NCBI GenBank assembly: GCA_017620205.1
Contig: JAFZQX010000040.1
Span: 20,514-84,513, forward strand
Length of the DNA stretch: 64,000 nucleotides
From: Clostridia bacterium
GTDB lineage: Bacteria; Bacillota; Clostridia; UMGS1883; UMGS1540
Reading direction: 5' to 3'
Shown one piece after another: positions 33,239 through 43,012 of the stretch. Every line of letters begins with the position of its first letter. Positions within the stretch are counted from its first letter, which is position 1. Both the position numbers and the translations under genes were made by a program. Below the pieces are notes generated by a model. The model was not told where the DNA came from. It worked only from the letters and a program-made list of their open reading frames with translations, and ran no database searches.

Positions 33239-34498
33239 ATGACGGAAAAAGTGATACAATTCGGTGAAGGCGGTTTCCTGCGCGGATTTGCGGATTGGAT
33301 GCTGCAAATTGTAAACGAAAAAACGGATTTTGGCGGCAAGGTGGTTGTAGTTCAGCCTATAGACAGGGGAATGTGCGATGTGCTTTCTGCGCAAAACTGC
33401 GAATATACGCATATCTGCAGAGGGATTGAAGGCGTTGAAGCAAAGAGAATAAATGTTATTTCAAGATGCGTAAAGCCGTATGACGATTTTGACGGATTTC
33501 TGGCTCTTGCGGAAAACCCGAGTTTCCGTTTTGTTATTTCAAATACGACGGAAGCGGGTATATGCTTTGACGGTAATGACAAAATAGAGGACAGACCCGC
33601 AAAAACCTTTCCCGCAAAGCTTACGCAGTTGCTTTACAGGCGGTTTGATTTGGGACTCACGGGTTTTGTGTTCCTGCCTTGCGAGCTCATAGATAAAAAC
33701 GGCGAAAACTTAAAAGAATGTGTTTTAAAGTATGCCGATTTATGGAATCTCGGAACTGATTTTAAAGAGTGGATCCAAAAAGATAATATATTCTGCAACA
33801 CTTTAGTTGACAGAATAAACACAGGCTATCCGAAAGATGAGGATACGGGGATTGACGATAAAATGCTCAACACCTCCGAGTATTTTCATCTTTGGGTAAT
33901 TGAAGGCTATAAAGACCTTTTTTCTGAAATCCCGTTTGACAAATGCGGCCTGAACGTAATTTTAACGGACAATCTTGAAAAGTACAGAACGAGAAAGGTG
34001 CGCATACTAAACGGCGCGCACACTTCGCTTGTACCATACGCGCTGCTCTCGGGTTTTGAAACCGTAAAAGAGTGTATGGACGATGAAAAGATGCTCTCTC
34101 ATATCAAAAAATGCGTTTATGATGAGATAATCCCTACGCTCGATTTGCCGCACGCGGAGCTTTGCGAGTATGCGGACAATGTTTTAAAGCGCTTTGCAAA
34201 TCCGTATATTAAGCATTATCTTTCATCTATTGCGCTAAATTCCGTCAGCAAATTCAAGGTAAGAGTTTTGCCGTCGATTACGGAATATATAAAAAGATAT
34301 AATAAAATGCCGGAAACGCTTTTGTTCTCGTTTGCAAAGCTTATTGATTTTTATAAAACGGATATGACAAACGACGATAAAAACGTAACAGCGTTTATGA
34401 AAACGGCAAGCGTTCGCGACATTCTTGCAAATGAGAAGCTTTGGGATGAGGATTTATCATACCTTTCAGACGGGGTAGAAAAATATGTTGATAAATAA
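33239..34498 (+). CDS. uxaB: Tagaturonate reductase / mannitol dehydrogenase family
   Basis: 419 residues (usual about 480-500; shorter loops). NADH-dependent reduction of D-tagaturonate to D-altronate, or the related fructuronate step. Seen: Q-F-G-E-G-G-F-L-R-G-F (NAD motif, about 7-17), S-N-T-T-E-A-G-I, L-P-C-E-L-I, N-T-L-V-D-R-I and R-K-V-R-I-L-N-G-A-H-T-S-L-V-P (conserved catalytic segment). AAAGGAAG ribosome binding site. Its end overlaps uxaA by 14 bases. The UxaB rather than UxuB name is supported by the adjacent uxaA. Confidence 0.9.
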   Translation: MTEKVIQFGEGGFLRGFADWMLQIVNEKTDFGGKVVVVQPIDRGMCDVLSAQNCEYTHICRGIEGVEAKRINVISRCVKPYDDFDGFLALAENPSFRFVISNTTEAGICFDGNDKIEDRPAKTFPAKLTQLLYRRFDLGLTGFVFLPCELIDKNGENLKECVLKYADLWNLGTDFKEWIQKDNIFCNTLVDRINTGYPKDEDTGIDDKMLNTSEYFHLWVIEGYKDLFSEIPFDKCGLNVILTDNLEKYRTRKVRILNGAHTSLVPYALLSGFETVKECMDDEKMLSHIKKCVYDEIIPTLDLPHAELCEYADNVLKRFANPYIKHYLSSIALNSVSKFKVRVLPSITEYIKRYNKMPETLLFSFAKLIDFYKTDMTNDDKNVTAFMKTASVRDILANEKLWDEDLSYLSDGVEKYVDK

Positions 34499-35852
34499 GC
34501 TTGACAATGTTGAGGTTAATATCGAAAACGGCCATAAATACGCTCGTGTTGACATTAAAAGCGGAGAAAACATTATCAAATACGGCGAGCCGATAGGTCA
34601 TGCCATTGGCGATATAAAAAAGGGCGAACATGTTCATACCCATAATATGAAAACAAACCTGTCCGGCAAAACCGTATATACATATACGCCCTATGAAGAT
34701 AAAACTGAATATGAAAAAACGGATTTAACTTTTATGGGATATGTCAGGAAAAACGGAAATGTAGGCATCAGAAACGATATATGGATTGTAAATACCGTCG
34801 GCTGTGTAAACAAGTCCGCCGAGAAAATTGCAAAAATTACGGGGGCCAAATGCTTTTTACACCCTTTCGGCTGCTCGCAGCTCGGAGACGACCATAAAAT
34901 AACTCAGCTTATTTTGAAAGGTATAATAAATAACCCAAACGCAGGCGGTGTGCTTGTACTTGGGCTCGGCTGTGAAAACAACAATATCCCCGAATTTAAA
35001 AAGGTTTTGGGAGAGTATGATAATAGCCGCGTAAAATTTTTGATTTGCCAGGAAGTAGAAGACGAAATTGAAGAAGGCGTAAAAATAGTAAAAGAGCTTC
35101 AGGAAAACGCGAAAAAAGATATAAGGACGGCAGTAAATATAAGCGAGCTTAAGGTGGGACTTAAATGCGGCGGCAGCGACGGGCTTTCGGGCATTACCGC
35201 AAATCCTTTGGTCGGCAGATTTTGCGATAAGCTGACGCGTATGGGCGGCAAATGCGTTTTAACGGAAGTGCCCGAAATGTTCGGTGCGGAACACCTTTTA
35301 ATGAAAAGATGCCGCGACAAAGAAACCTTTGATAATACGGTAAAGCTTATAAATGATTTTAAAGACTATTTTTTGCGCCACAATCAGGTGATATACGAAA
35401 ATCCGTCGCCCGGCAATAAGGCGGGAGGCATAACCACTCTTGAAGAAAAATCGCTCGGCTGTGTTCAAAAGGGAGGACGCGCGGCAGTTGTTGATGTTTT
35501 AAACTACGGCGATACGGTCAAAAAAAGCGGATTATCTCTTTTAAACGGTCCGGGCAACGATATAGTAGCCGTTACAAATCTTTTTGCCGCGGGTGTAAAT
35601 CTTATTTTGTTTACAACGGGGAGAGGAACGCCCGTGGGAACAGGCGTTCCGACCGTCAAAATCTCAACAAACGCGCCCCTTGCAGAGAAAAAACAAAACT
35701 GGATTGATTTTGACGCAAGTGGACTTACGGAAAAAGATTTGACGGAAGAACTGTTTAGTTTTGTCATATATATCGCAAACGGCAAAAAGACAAAAAACGA
35801 AGAAAACGGATATGAAGAAATATCAATTTTCAAGGATGGTGTTGTACTGTGA
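34485..35852 (+). CDS. uxaA: Altronate dehydratase
   Basis: 455 residues. Dehydrates D-altronate to 2-keto-3-deoxygluconate with iron. N-terminal SAF domain (about 1-75, G-H-A-I-x-D-I-K-K-G-E-x-V-H-T-H-N) and a catalytic part with G-Y-V-R-K-N-G-x-V-G-I-R-N, C-V-N, H-P-F-G-C-S-Q-L-G-D-D, L-G-L-G-C-E-N-N, G-G-S-D-G-L-S-G-I-T-A-N and F-T-T-G-R-G-T-P-V-G. Overlaps uxaB by 14 and uxaC by 4 bases. Confidence 0.96.
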   Translation: MLINKLDNVEVNIENGHKYARVDIKSGENIIKYGEPIGHAIGDIKKGEHVHTHNMKTNLSGKTVYTYTPYEDKTEYEKTDLTFMGYVRKNGNVGIRNDIWIVNTVGCVNKSAEKIAKITGAKCFLHPFGCSQLGDDHKITQLILKGIINNPNAGGVLVLGLGCENNNIPEFKKVLGEYDNSRVKFLICQEVEDEIEEGVKIVKELQENAKKDIRTAVNISELKVGLKCGGSDGLSGITANPLVGRFCDKLTRMGGKCVLTEVPEMFGAEHLLMKRCRDKETFDNTVKLINDFKDYFLRHNQVIYENPSPGNKAGGITTLEEKSLGCVQKGGRAAVVDVLNYGDTVKKSGLSLLNGPGNDIVAVTNLFAAGVNLILFTTGRGTPVGTGVPTVKISTNAPLAEKKQNWIDFDASGLTEKDLTEELFSFVIYIANGKKTKNEENGYEEISIFKDGVVL

Positions 35853-37069
35853 GCTTTATAAACGACAGTTTTATGCTGAAAAACGAAACCGCAAAAAAGC
35901 TTTTTGAGCATGTAAAGGACTTGCCGATAATTGATTATCATTGCCATATCCCGCCGCAAATGATAGCGGAGGATTATATGTTTTCCGACGCCTATGAGCT
36001 TTTTCTCGGCGGAGACCATTACAAGTGGCGGCAGATGCGCTCAAACGGCATAGACGAAGAGTATATAACAGGCGGGGCAGAGCCGTTTGAGAAGTGGCTG
36101 TATTTTGCAAAAACGATGCCGCGTCTTATCGGAAACCCTATATATCATTGGACGCATTTAGAGCTTAAACGGTATTTTGATATTGATTTGATACTGAATG
36201 AAAAAAACGCGAAAGAAATATGGGATGCGGTAAATGAAAAGCTTAAAACGCCTGAATTTTCGGTCAAGAACATAATAAGAAAATCAAACGTTGAGGTTAT
36301 CTGTACAACGGATAACCCTTATGATGATCTCAAATATCACAAACAGCTGAAAGGTTTTGAAACGAAGGTAATTCCCGCGTTTCGACCGGATTTAGATGGC
36401 TTAAAGCCCGATATAACAGAGCGAATGGACTATTTCCACGAAAACGGATGCCGCCTTTCGGACCATGCGGTTGATGAGATAAACGACGAAATAATTGACC
36501 ATCTCGCGTTTTTGGGCGAAGAATACGCAAAGCGCGGCTGGGTATGGCAGCTGCACATAGGCGCCATGCGCAACAATAACACCAAGATGTATGAGAAACT
36601 CGGCGCGGACACGGGCTTTGACAGCGTAAATGATTTTGAGATTGCAAAAGGGATTTCAAAGCTTCTTGATACTTTGGATAAAAAAGACGTGCTTCCGAAA
36701 ACTATTCTATACTGTTTAAACCCCAAAGACAATTATGTTCTCGGCACAATGCTCGGGAACTTCCAGAAAGCGCCCGTAAGGGGAAAAATACAACTCGGCT
36801 CGGGCTGGTGGTTTAACGACAACCGCGACGGAATGGAAGCACAGCTTAGAGCATTTGCCAATTTAGGCTGTCTCGGAAACTTTATAGGAATGCTTACTGA
36901 CAGCCGCAGCTTCGTATCATACACAAGACATGAGTATTTCAGAAGGATACTGTGTAATTTGATCGGCAAATGGGCGGAAGACGGAGAATATCCTATGGAT
37001 TTGGACGCATTAAAGCAAATAGCTGAGGATATTTCTTATTATAACGCAAAAGAATACTTTGATTTTTAA
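35849..37069 (+). CDS. uxaC: Uronate isomerase (short form)
   Basis: 406 residues from GTG overlapping the uxaA stop (GTGA). Isomerises D-glucuronate to fructuronate or D-galacturonate to tagaturonate. Amidohydrolase-type zinc motif D-Y-H-C-H-I-P (His pair near 30-32), T-T-D-N-P-Y-D-D, F-R-P-D, L-H-I-G-A-M-R-N-N-N, L-G-S-G-W-W-F-N-D and M-L-T-D-S-R-S. Usual length is about 466-473, so this copy is about 60 residues shorter; all expected segments still seem present. Third of three tightly coupled uronate genes. Confidence 0.93.
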   Translation: MSFINDSFMLKNETAKKLFEHVKDLPIIDYHCHIPPQMIAEDYMFSDAYELFLGGDHYKWRQMRSNGIDEEYITGGAEPFEKWLYFAKTMPRLIGNPIYHWTHLELKRYFDIDLILNEKNAKEIWDAVNEKLKTPEFSVKNIIRKSNVEVICTTDNPYDDLKYHKQLKGFETKVIPAFRPDLDGLKPDITERMDYFHENGCRLSDHAVDEINDEIIDHLAFLGEEYAKRGWVWQLHIGAMRNNNTKMYEKLGADTGFDSVNDFEIAKGISKLLDTLDKKDVLPKTILYCLNPKDNYVLGTMLGNFQKAPVRGKIQLGSGWWFNDNRDGMEAQLRAFANLGCLGNFIGMLTDSRSFVSYTRHEYFRRILCNLIGKWAEDGEYPMDLDALKQIAEDISYYNAKEYFDF

Positions 37070-37100
37070 CAGGCTCATTAAAACGGCAAGGGGGTTGTTT

Positions 37101-38393
37101 ATGAAATTTACGGTTGCGGGCGATATGCTTATACAGAGACGTATTCCGGCTGATTATGAAGGCTTAAGCGAAGTGAAACGGTATATAGAAAAGGGCGATG
37201 TAAGGTTCTTTAACCTTGAAACAACAATAGGAAACGGCGAGTTTTTTGCCAATCAGTATAACGGCGGCAGCTATTTAAGGGCTGTGCCCGCTGTGCTTGA
37301 CGATGCGAAAATGTTTGGCTTTAATATGCTAAGCTTTGCCAATAATCACGCAATGGATTTCTCGCATGACGGTCTTATGGCGACAAAAAAGGCTGTTGAT
37401 GAGGCGGGATTTGTAAACGCGGGAGCCGGCGCAAATTTGGACGAAGCCGCCGCACCCTCGTATCTCGATACAAAAAACGGGCGGGCTGCTCTTATCTCGG
37501 TTGTCTCCACAATGATGAACGGGGCGGCTATGGCGGGAAGGCAATCGAGAAGATTTAAGGGTCGTCCCGGCGTAAACGGGCTCAGAATCGACGAGCATAT
37601 TGAGGTAACTCCTGAACAGTTTAAGGTTTTAAAAGAAATTACAGATCAGAGCCATGTAAATGCGGAGTTTGATATTGTAAGAGCAGAGGGCTATCTGCCG
37701 CAGATTGAAGAAGGAAAGCTTGTAATCAAAGATAAGGTTTTCAAGGAAGGAGATAGGACAAAATACGTCACGCACCCGAACGAAGCGGATACGGAACGCG
37801 TTTTAAAAGCTATATATGAAGCGCAGCTGCAGGCGGATTACATATTAATTAGCGTTCATTCGCATGAAATTTCGGGAACTTCAAAGGAAAACCCCGCGGA
37901 CTTCCTTTGTGAATTCGCGCATAAATGTATAGATGCGGGCGCCCACGCCGTTGTGGGTCACGGGCCGCACCTGTTACGTCCCATAGAAATATATAAAAAC
38001 CGTCCCATATTCTATTCTCTCGGTGATTTCGTTATTCATAACGAGTGCATTCCGTATGCGCCGTATGAAATGTATGAGGAACAGAATTTGACCGATGACG
38101 CCACCGTGCGCGATCTGATTTTTGAGCGATCCAAAGGGCTTACACGCGGACTAATGCGTGATAAAAGGATGCTCCAAAGCGTAATACCGTATTTTGAAAT
38201 GGAAAACGGCGAACTTAAATCCGTTGAGCTTATGCCCATAGAACTGGGGTTTGACAAAAAAGGAGTAGGCCTGAAGGGCAATCCACGCGTGGGTGTTGAG
38301 TTTGGAATTATCGAACGGCTCGCAAAAATGTCTGAGAAGTACGGGACGGAGATTCAAATAAACGAAAACGGCTTTGGAACGGTTATAATATAA
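37101..38393 (+). CDS. CapA-family (PGA_cap) metallophosphatase-like protein
   Basis: 430 residues from ATG at 37101 with AAGGGGG upstream; an ATG at 37059 overlaps uxaC and lacks an RBS. PGA_cap fold: A-G-D-M-L (about 6-10), N-L-E-T-T-I-G, S-F-A-N-N-H-A-M-D-F (the N-N-H motif), H-S-H-E-I and G-H-G-P-H-L-L-R-P-I-E, Y-S-L-G-D-F-V-I-H-N. CapA proteins are named from capsule synthesis, but many lie in sugar loci. This one has no signal peptide or membrane segment, so a cytoplasmic role is likely. Last gene of the operon, 31 bases after uxaC. Substrate unknown. Confidence 0.87.
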   Translation: MKFTVAGDMLIQRRIPADYEGLSEVKRYIEKGDVRFFNLETTIGNGEFFANQYNGGSYLRAVPAVLDDAKMFGFNMLSFANNHAMDFSHDGLMATKKAVDEAGFVNAGAGANLDEAAAPSYLDTKNGRAALISVVSTMMNGAAMAGRQSRRFKGRPGVNGLRIDEHIEVTPEQFKVLKEITDQSHVNAEFDIVRAEGYLPQIEEGKLVIKDKVFKEGDRTKYVTHPNEADTERVLKAIYEAQLQADYILISVHSHEISGTSKENPADFLCEFAHKCIDAGAHAVVGHGPHLLRPIEIYKNRPIFYSLGDFVIHNECIPYAPYEMYEEQNLTDDATVRDLIFERSKGLTRGLMRDKRMLQSVIPYFEMENGELKSVELMPIELGFDKKGVGLKGNPRVGVEFGIIERLAKMSEKYGTEIQINENGFGTVII

Positions 38394-38396
38394 GTA

Positions 38397-38666
38397 TTAA
38401 TATGCGTACAAAAGTGCGCAATTTTCAAACCACTGACAAACTCGGTCTACCGCAAGAGGAACGTATTTTGTTAGTAATTTCATAGAATAGACACAGTTTT
38501 TTAATTTCAAAACCCGGCCCCAAGAGATTGTCGAAATCTCTTGGGGCTGCTTGCTTTCCGCGAATTCAAACTCTGCCGTACCCACGTACGCCGACGAATT
38601 TGAATTCGCGAAATATTCCGTCGTTTCTCAGTGTCCTATCAGATTGATGACTTTGTCATCAATCTG
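38397..38666. repeat. Cluster of perfect hairpins, probable mobile palindromic element
   Basis: Contains GCCCCAAGAGATT/AATCTCTTGGGGC (38517-38547, 13-bp stem), CGCGAATTCAAA/TTTGAATTCGCG (38559-38610, 12-bp stem) and CAGATTGATGAC/GTCATCAATCTG (38640-38666, 12-bp stem), all perfect. A 62-codon minus frame (38397-38585) runs through it without an RBS, so I do not call it a gene. Several GC-rich and AT-rich perfect stems in a row suggest a small mobile element; no second copy is in the window, and boundaries are uncertain. Confidence 0.45.
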
Positions 38667-38701
38667 AAACTGCGCACGCAAGTGCGCAGTTTGGCTTTTT
38701 T
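38667..38701 (+). terminator. Intrinsic terminator of the FAD-to-CapA operon
   Basis: AAACTGCGCAC (38667-38677), loop GCAA, GTGCGCAGTTT (38682-38692), then GGCTTTTTT. It is 270 bases after the CapA stop, at the end of the hairpin cluster. Confidence 0.75.
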
Positions 38702-38711
38702 AAAAGCAAAA

Positions 38712-38740
38712 TTGTCACCTAAAAAGGAATAAATTATCAT
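38712..38740 (+). promoter_or_regulatory. Probable promoter for the GH78 gene
   Basis: TTGTCA (38712-38717), 17-base spacer, TATCAT (38735-38740), directly after the terminator and about 130 bases before the start codon. The leader contains ATGCC...GGGCAT inverted repeats at about 38785-38833. Confidence 0.5.
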
Positions 38741-38871
38741 ATTTAAAAAAGTAGTCCGGAATGATAAAATATATATAAAGAAAGATGCCTGTTTGCCACG
38801 GTATTTGTGAAAAACTGTCAAACGAACGGGCATTACAGAATTTTCCAGACTATTAAGGAAAGTGACATGTT

Positions 38872-40545
38872 ATGATTAAAGACATGAAATTCAGTTCAGA
38901 AAAAAACAGCCTGACAGTTAAATACATAATGCCCGTAAGGATAATAAAGTGTGAAAACGCTGAAAACGTGGAGGTTCTTTTAAAAGATCTTCCCGCGCAG
39001 GCAATCCGCGGCGGTGAGCCGGAGGTTGCCGTTTTACACAAGGGCGGACATATTATATTTGATTTCGGCACGGAGTTGGCCGGTGGGATAACGGTTACGG
39101 TGCGTTATCTTAAGGAGAACGGAGAAGAGGAAAGAAAGAGCCCAAATCCGTCGATAAGAGCAGTGTTTGGCGAAAGCGTTGCGGAAGCGATGGGCGCGCG
39201 CGGTGAAAAGAATTTTGTAAATGACCACAGTATGCGGGATGTTACTAGGGAATACGGGTTTATGTCAACGTTTCGTATAGGTCAGACGGGATTCAGGTTC
39301 GTAAGGCTTGAAGCGTGTGACACCGGCGTTGAAATACTTTCCGTAAAGGGAGCTTTTGAATACCGCGATATACCGTACATAGGTGAATTCCACTGCAGCG
39401 ATAAAAGGCTTGAAAAGATCTGGAACGTTGGCGCTTATACCGTGCATCTTAACATGCAGGACTATTTGTGGGACGGAATAAAAAGAGACAGGATGGTCTG
39501 GATTGGCGATATGCATCCCGAGATGCTTACAATATTCAGTGTTTTCGGCAAAAACGAATGTGTTACGAAAAGCATGGATCTTGTAAGAGATATAACGCCT
39601 TATACAGATTGGATGAACGGTCATTTAAGCTACAGCATGTGGTGGGTTACGCTGCAGCACGATTGGTATTTTCAGACCGGCGATGCGGCGTATCTTGAAG
39701 AGAATAAGGACTATCTTTTCGGTCTGCTCGAAAGAACGGTTTTGCTGATAGACGAAAACGGCGACTTTAAATGCGACGACTGTATGTTTGTGGATTGGAG
39801 CTCAAAAGACACACCTTACGCAAAAACAGGCGTTGCGGCAACAGCCGCACTCGCACTCAAAAACGGAGCAGAGCTTGCTCGCATTCTGAAAAATGACGCG
39901 CTTGCGGAAAAATGCGAAGAAGCTTACGGCAGAATAGACAGAGGAAAACTGAAATATGACGGAAATAAACAGGTTGCGGCGCTTCTTGCGGTTTCGGGGC
40001 TTGAGAGCGCGGAAAAAATAAACAAAGATGTCCTTTCAAACGACCCGCTTCGCGGCATTTCAACATTTATCGGCGGCTATGTTTTGCAGGCAAGAGCAGA
40101 GGCGGGCGACACCAAGGGCGCGATCGATGTTATACGCAAGTATTGGGGCGCTATGCTTGACCTCGGCGCGACAACGTTTTGGGAGGATTTCGACCTTGAT
40201 TGGACAGAAAACGCAACGCCTATTGATGAGCCCGTGCCGGAAGGCAAAAAGGATATTCACGGCGATAACGGACGTTTTTGCTATAAACAGTTCCGTCACA
40301 GTCTTTGTCACGGCTGGGCAAGCAGTCCTACGTGGTTTTTGTCAAAATACGTACTCGGCGTAAGTGTAAAAGGACCCGGATGCAGAAAGCTGCTGATAAG
40401 ACCGTGCCTCGGAGACCTTGACTATGTCAGGGGAAAATACCCAACGCCGTACGGGGCGGTTACAATAGAACACAAAAAGGATAAAGACGGAAAAATAATA
40501 ACCGCAGTTGACGCGCCAAAGGGAGTAGAAATAATAAGCGGCTGA
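38872..40545 (+). CDS. GH78-type alpha-L-rhamnosidase (cytoplasmic)
   Basis: 557 residues, short for the family (often 650-1000), without signal peptide. N-terminal beta part, then an (alpha/alpha)6 barrel. Seen: Y-L-W-D-G-I-K-R-D-R-M-V-W-I-G-D-M-H-P (the GH78 acidic motif, about 199-217), F-V-D-W-S, G-A-T-T-F-W-E-D-F-D (about 430-439) and H-G-W-A-S-S-P-T-W-F-L-S-K-Y-V-L-G-V. C-terminal beta domain about 500-557. Releases terminal L-rhamnose, which feeds rhaA. Start ATG has AAGGAAAG upstream. Confidence 0.9.
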   Translation: MIKDMKFSSEKNSLTVKYIMPVRIIKCENAENVEVLLKDLPAQAIRGGEPEVAVLHKGGHIIFDFGTELAGGITVTVRYLKENGEEERKSPNPSIRAVFGESVAEAMGARGEKNFVNDHSMRDVTREYGFMSTFRIGQTGFRFVRLEACDTGVEILSVKGAFEYRDIPYIGEFHCSDKRLEKIWNVGAYTVHLNMQDYLWDGIKRDRMVWIGDMHPEMLTIFSVFGKNECVTKSMDLVRDITPYTDWMNGHLSYSMWWVTLQHDWYFQTGDAAYLEENKDYLFGLLERTVLLIDENGDFKCDDCMFVDWSSKDTPYAKTGVAATAALALKNGAELARILKNDALAEKCEEAYGRIDRGKLKYDGNKQVAALLAVSGLESAEKINKDVLSNDPLRGISTFIGGYVLQARAEAGDTKGAIDVIRKYWGAMLDLGATTFWEDFDLDWTENATPIDEPVPEGKKDIHGDNGRFCYKQFRHSLCHGWASSPTWFLSKYVLGVSVKGPGCRKLLIRPCLGDLDYVRGKYPTPYGAVTIEHKKDKDGKIITAVDAPKGVEIISG

Positions 40546-40629
40546 TGTTTTAAGGCGGTTTATATCAAATGTACAAAAATAATAAAAAAATTAGTTAACT
40601 TTGTCTACTAAATAGATAACAATGTAATC

Positions 40630-40658
40630 TTGTAATTTTTGCACATAAGTGTTATAAT
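40630..40658 (+). promoter_or_regulatory. Promoter for the secreted-protein block
   Basis: TTGTAA (40630-40635), 17-base spacer, TATAAT (40653-40658), 50 bases before the ATG of the gene at 40708 and its AGAGGAGG ribosome binding site. Confidence 0.6.
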
Positions 40659-40707
40659 AATAGTATAGAATATTTGTAACTTATATATATCTAGAGGAGG
40701 TAATGAA

Positions 40708-42957
40708 ATGAAATTACGTAAAATCATAAGCCTTATAGTTACAATCGGCTTGATTATGACTTGCATGGCGATAGTATCCATGCCGTCAGTTTCAGCTGCA
40801 ACCAAAACGGGCAACACTTATTCAATGAACTTTGGTACCGTAGCGTATGGCTACACAGATACACTAAGCAGATTGAGTACTTATGATTGGTGGGCGGCGG
40901 ATAACACCCAGCTTTTTAACAGCACATCAAATTCCCTTTATAAAGCAGCGAGTTATAAATTTGCGCAGATTGTAGCCGATCCTACCGGCACGGCTAATAA
41001 CTATTGTCTGGAGGTCATCTCGGCAGCCGGAACGCATGGTACCGCCGGCAGTTATGTCATCAAGAATTACGGCTATGGCACAACTTTCCCGGGTGTAGCG
41101 GCAAATCAGGATGTATCGGGTGCATGGGAAATAGAATTTTATTTCATTCCCAATTTCAACTCCTCAACAGGAGCTCTTGAAAATGACGAGTTTGCTTTTA
41201 CAATTAACACATCAGCGGGTCCGAATAACCTTGTTTCATCTGACGGAACAAATATGATACTCGGTCAGTTCAATCCCACAACGGCAAGCGTTCCGTTTTC
41301 AACCGCTGCAATAAATACAGTGCCTTTGCAAAAAGCAACGTACCGTGTTAAAGCTTTCTTAAATATCGACCAGGGATATTACTCTGTAGAGCTTTGGCAG
41401 GGTGGCAATCTTATTGCACGCAGAAGCCCGATAACTTTAAACAATACTAATGTCAGATTTTTGAAGTTCTCGGCTCTCGGTATATCCAGTACATGCAAAG
41501 TATATGTTGATAATCTTTCGATTAAATCGGCAGAAAGCTCAACCTCAACATTATATGCAGACGGCAGAGAAAAGCTTATATACAGCGATAATTTCAACGC
41601 TTACACAGGGAATACGGCAGCTACTACAGCTATGACAAGCGAAACCACAGGTACCAGCTTCTTCCCTGCTAAATACACGCCTTGGAGAGTATTTGCAAAT
41701 ACCGGTACAAACGGTAACTATTCTGTTACAGACGGCGTTTTAAGGATCGGCAAGCAGAACGGCACGGAAAGGTCCGCTATGATATACGCTATACCCGGTG
41801 AGACAATTGTAAACACATCAACCGAGCCTACCCGCGGTATGCTGAATGTAAGCTTTAAGATTAATCCTGCGGATATTAAAGCAAATCAGGGCTTTACATT
41901 GGAGCTGGGTAATGCGCCGAGCGCAAGTACTCAAACTAAGGTCTTAATATTAGGACTTACTGCTCAAAACGAACCTAAAATAATGCACTTGGATGGCACG
42001 GGTACAGTATTAAATCCGGCACATTGGTACACGGTTAATATGACGGTTGATGTAATAAACCGCGGAATAAAATTTGTTGTAACAGATGATGACGATAGCG
42101 GCGCTGTAGTCAGCAGTTATGTTCAGGCACCCGACTCGGGCAGCTATATGACGCCAACCGCAATCGGCGAGATTATGTTCAGAGCAGGCGACAACGCAGG
42201 TTCATATGTTTACCTTGATGATGTAAACATTTCCTATGTAACACCCGAGCCTTCTGTTGATACAGCCAATATTGTCATGACAGACGGAGACGGCAGCACG
42301 GTAGAGGGTACAACAGGCGTTACAACGGATATAGATGAAATTGTAGTTCCTCTCGGAACAATTGTAAGCGGCACAACCATATCGGATTTCACATTGGTAG
42401 ATAATGACAGCAACACAATTACTTGCACAGGAACATTAAATCACGGCAATGCATATTCGTGCGGCGATACTTTTACACTGAGCCCAAGTTCAGCGCTGCA
42501 AAGCGGTAAAATATATACGTTAACCGTAGCATCAACCGTTGCAAGCGTTTACGGTGACACTTTGGGAACTCCCGCAACGTTTACGTTTACAACAGCAATA
42601 GAAGACAGGTCAGACCTTATGGAAATAACCGCCGTAAGAATAGGCGGCACAGCGGTTAATTCATTATCAGACATAACGGCAGGCTCAACAATAAACGTTG
42701 ATTTTGATTATGTAAACAGCACGGCGGACACTATAAACGGAACTGCAATAGTTGCTTTTTACAGCGGCGGTACACTCGTTGGCATAGTTTATGACGATAC
42801 AACTGTTGCGGCAGGTGCACACGGAACAGATACTACCACATTTGCGCTTACTGTACCGGTAACCGTAAATATGGCAACGGTTGATAAGGTTTCCGTATTC
42901 CTCTGGGATGATTTTATAAATATCATGCCCTACTGTGAACACCTTGAATTTGAATAA
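40708..42957 (+). CDS. Secreted beta-rich protein (paralogue of the SLH protein at 49059)
   Basis: 749 residues. Signal peptide about 1-33 (ending V-S-A-A). Two jelly-roll-like regions (about 35-275 and 289-510; e.g. Y-Y-S-V-E-L-W...I-A-R-R-S and V-Y-V-D-N-L-S), an SbsA-type Ig-like domain (about 516-632, with F-T-L-S-P-S-S-A-L-Q-S-G-K-I-Y-T-L-T-V) and the C-terminal module with V-F-L-W-D (about 635-749). The first two domains match those of the 1283-residue protein at 49059 (Q-F-A-Q-I-V, T-P-W-R). No catalytic motif or SLH repeat is seen. Likely binds glycan outside the cell; this is inference. Confidence 0.75.
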   Translation: MKLRKIISLIVTIGLIMTCMAIVSMPSVSAATKTGNTYSMNFGTVAYGYTDTLSRLSTYDWWAADNTQLFNSTSNSLYKAASYKFAQIVADPTGTANNYCLEVISAAGTHGTAGSYVIKNYGYGTTFPGVAANQDVSGAWEIEFYFIPNFNSSTGALENDEFAFTINTSAGPNNLVSSDGTNMILGQFNPTTASVPFSTAAINTVPLQKATYRVKAFLNIDQGYYSVELWQGGNLIARRSPITLNNTNVRFLKFSALGISSTCKVYVDNLSIKSAESSTSTLYADGREKLIYSDNFNAYTGNTAATTAMTSETTGTSFFPAKYTPWRVFANTGTNGNYSVTDGVLRIGKQNGTERSAMIYAIPGETIVNTSTEPTRGMLNVSFKINPADIKANQGFTLELGNAPSASTQTKVLILGLTAQNEPKIMHLDGTGTVLNPAHWYTVNMTVDVINRGIKFVVTDDDDSGAVVSSYVQAPDSGSYMTPTAIGEIMFRAGDNAGSYVYLDDVNISYVTPEPSVDTANIVMTDGDGSTVEGTTGVTTDIDEIVVPLGTIVSGTTISDFTLVDNDSNTITCTGTLNHGNAYSCGDTFTLSPSSALQSGKIYTLTVASTVASVYGDTLGTPATFTFTTAIEDRSDLMEITAVRIGGTAVNSLSDITAGSTINVDFDYVNSTADTINGTAIVAFYSGGTLVGIVYDDTTVAAGAHGTDTTTFALTVPVTVNMATVDKVSVFLWDDFINIMPYCEHLEFE

Positions 42958-43012
42958 TATACATCATTGTCAAGCAGATCTTAGTTTTAGGTTATAAAAT
43001 TTAATATGTAAG

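Noticed and set aside
38397..38585. 62-codon minus-strand frame
   Set aside because: No RBS and no recognisable domain; it runs through perfect hairpins, so more likely part of a palindromic element.
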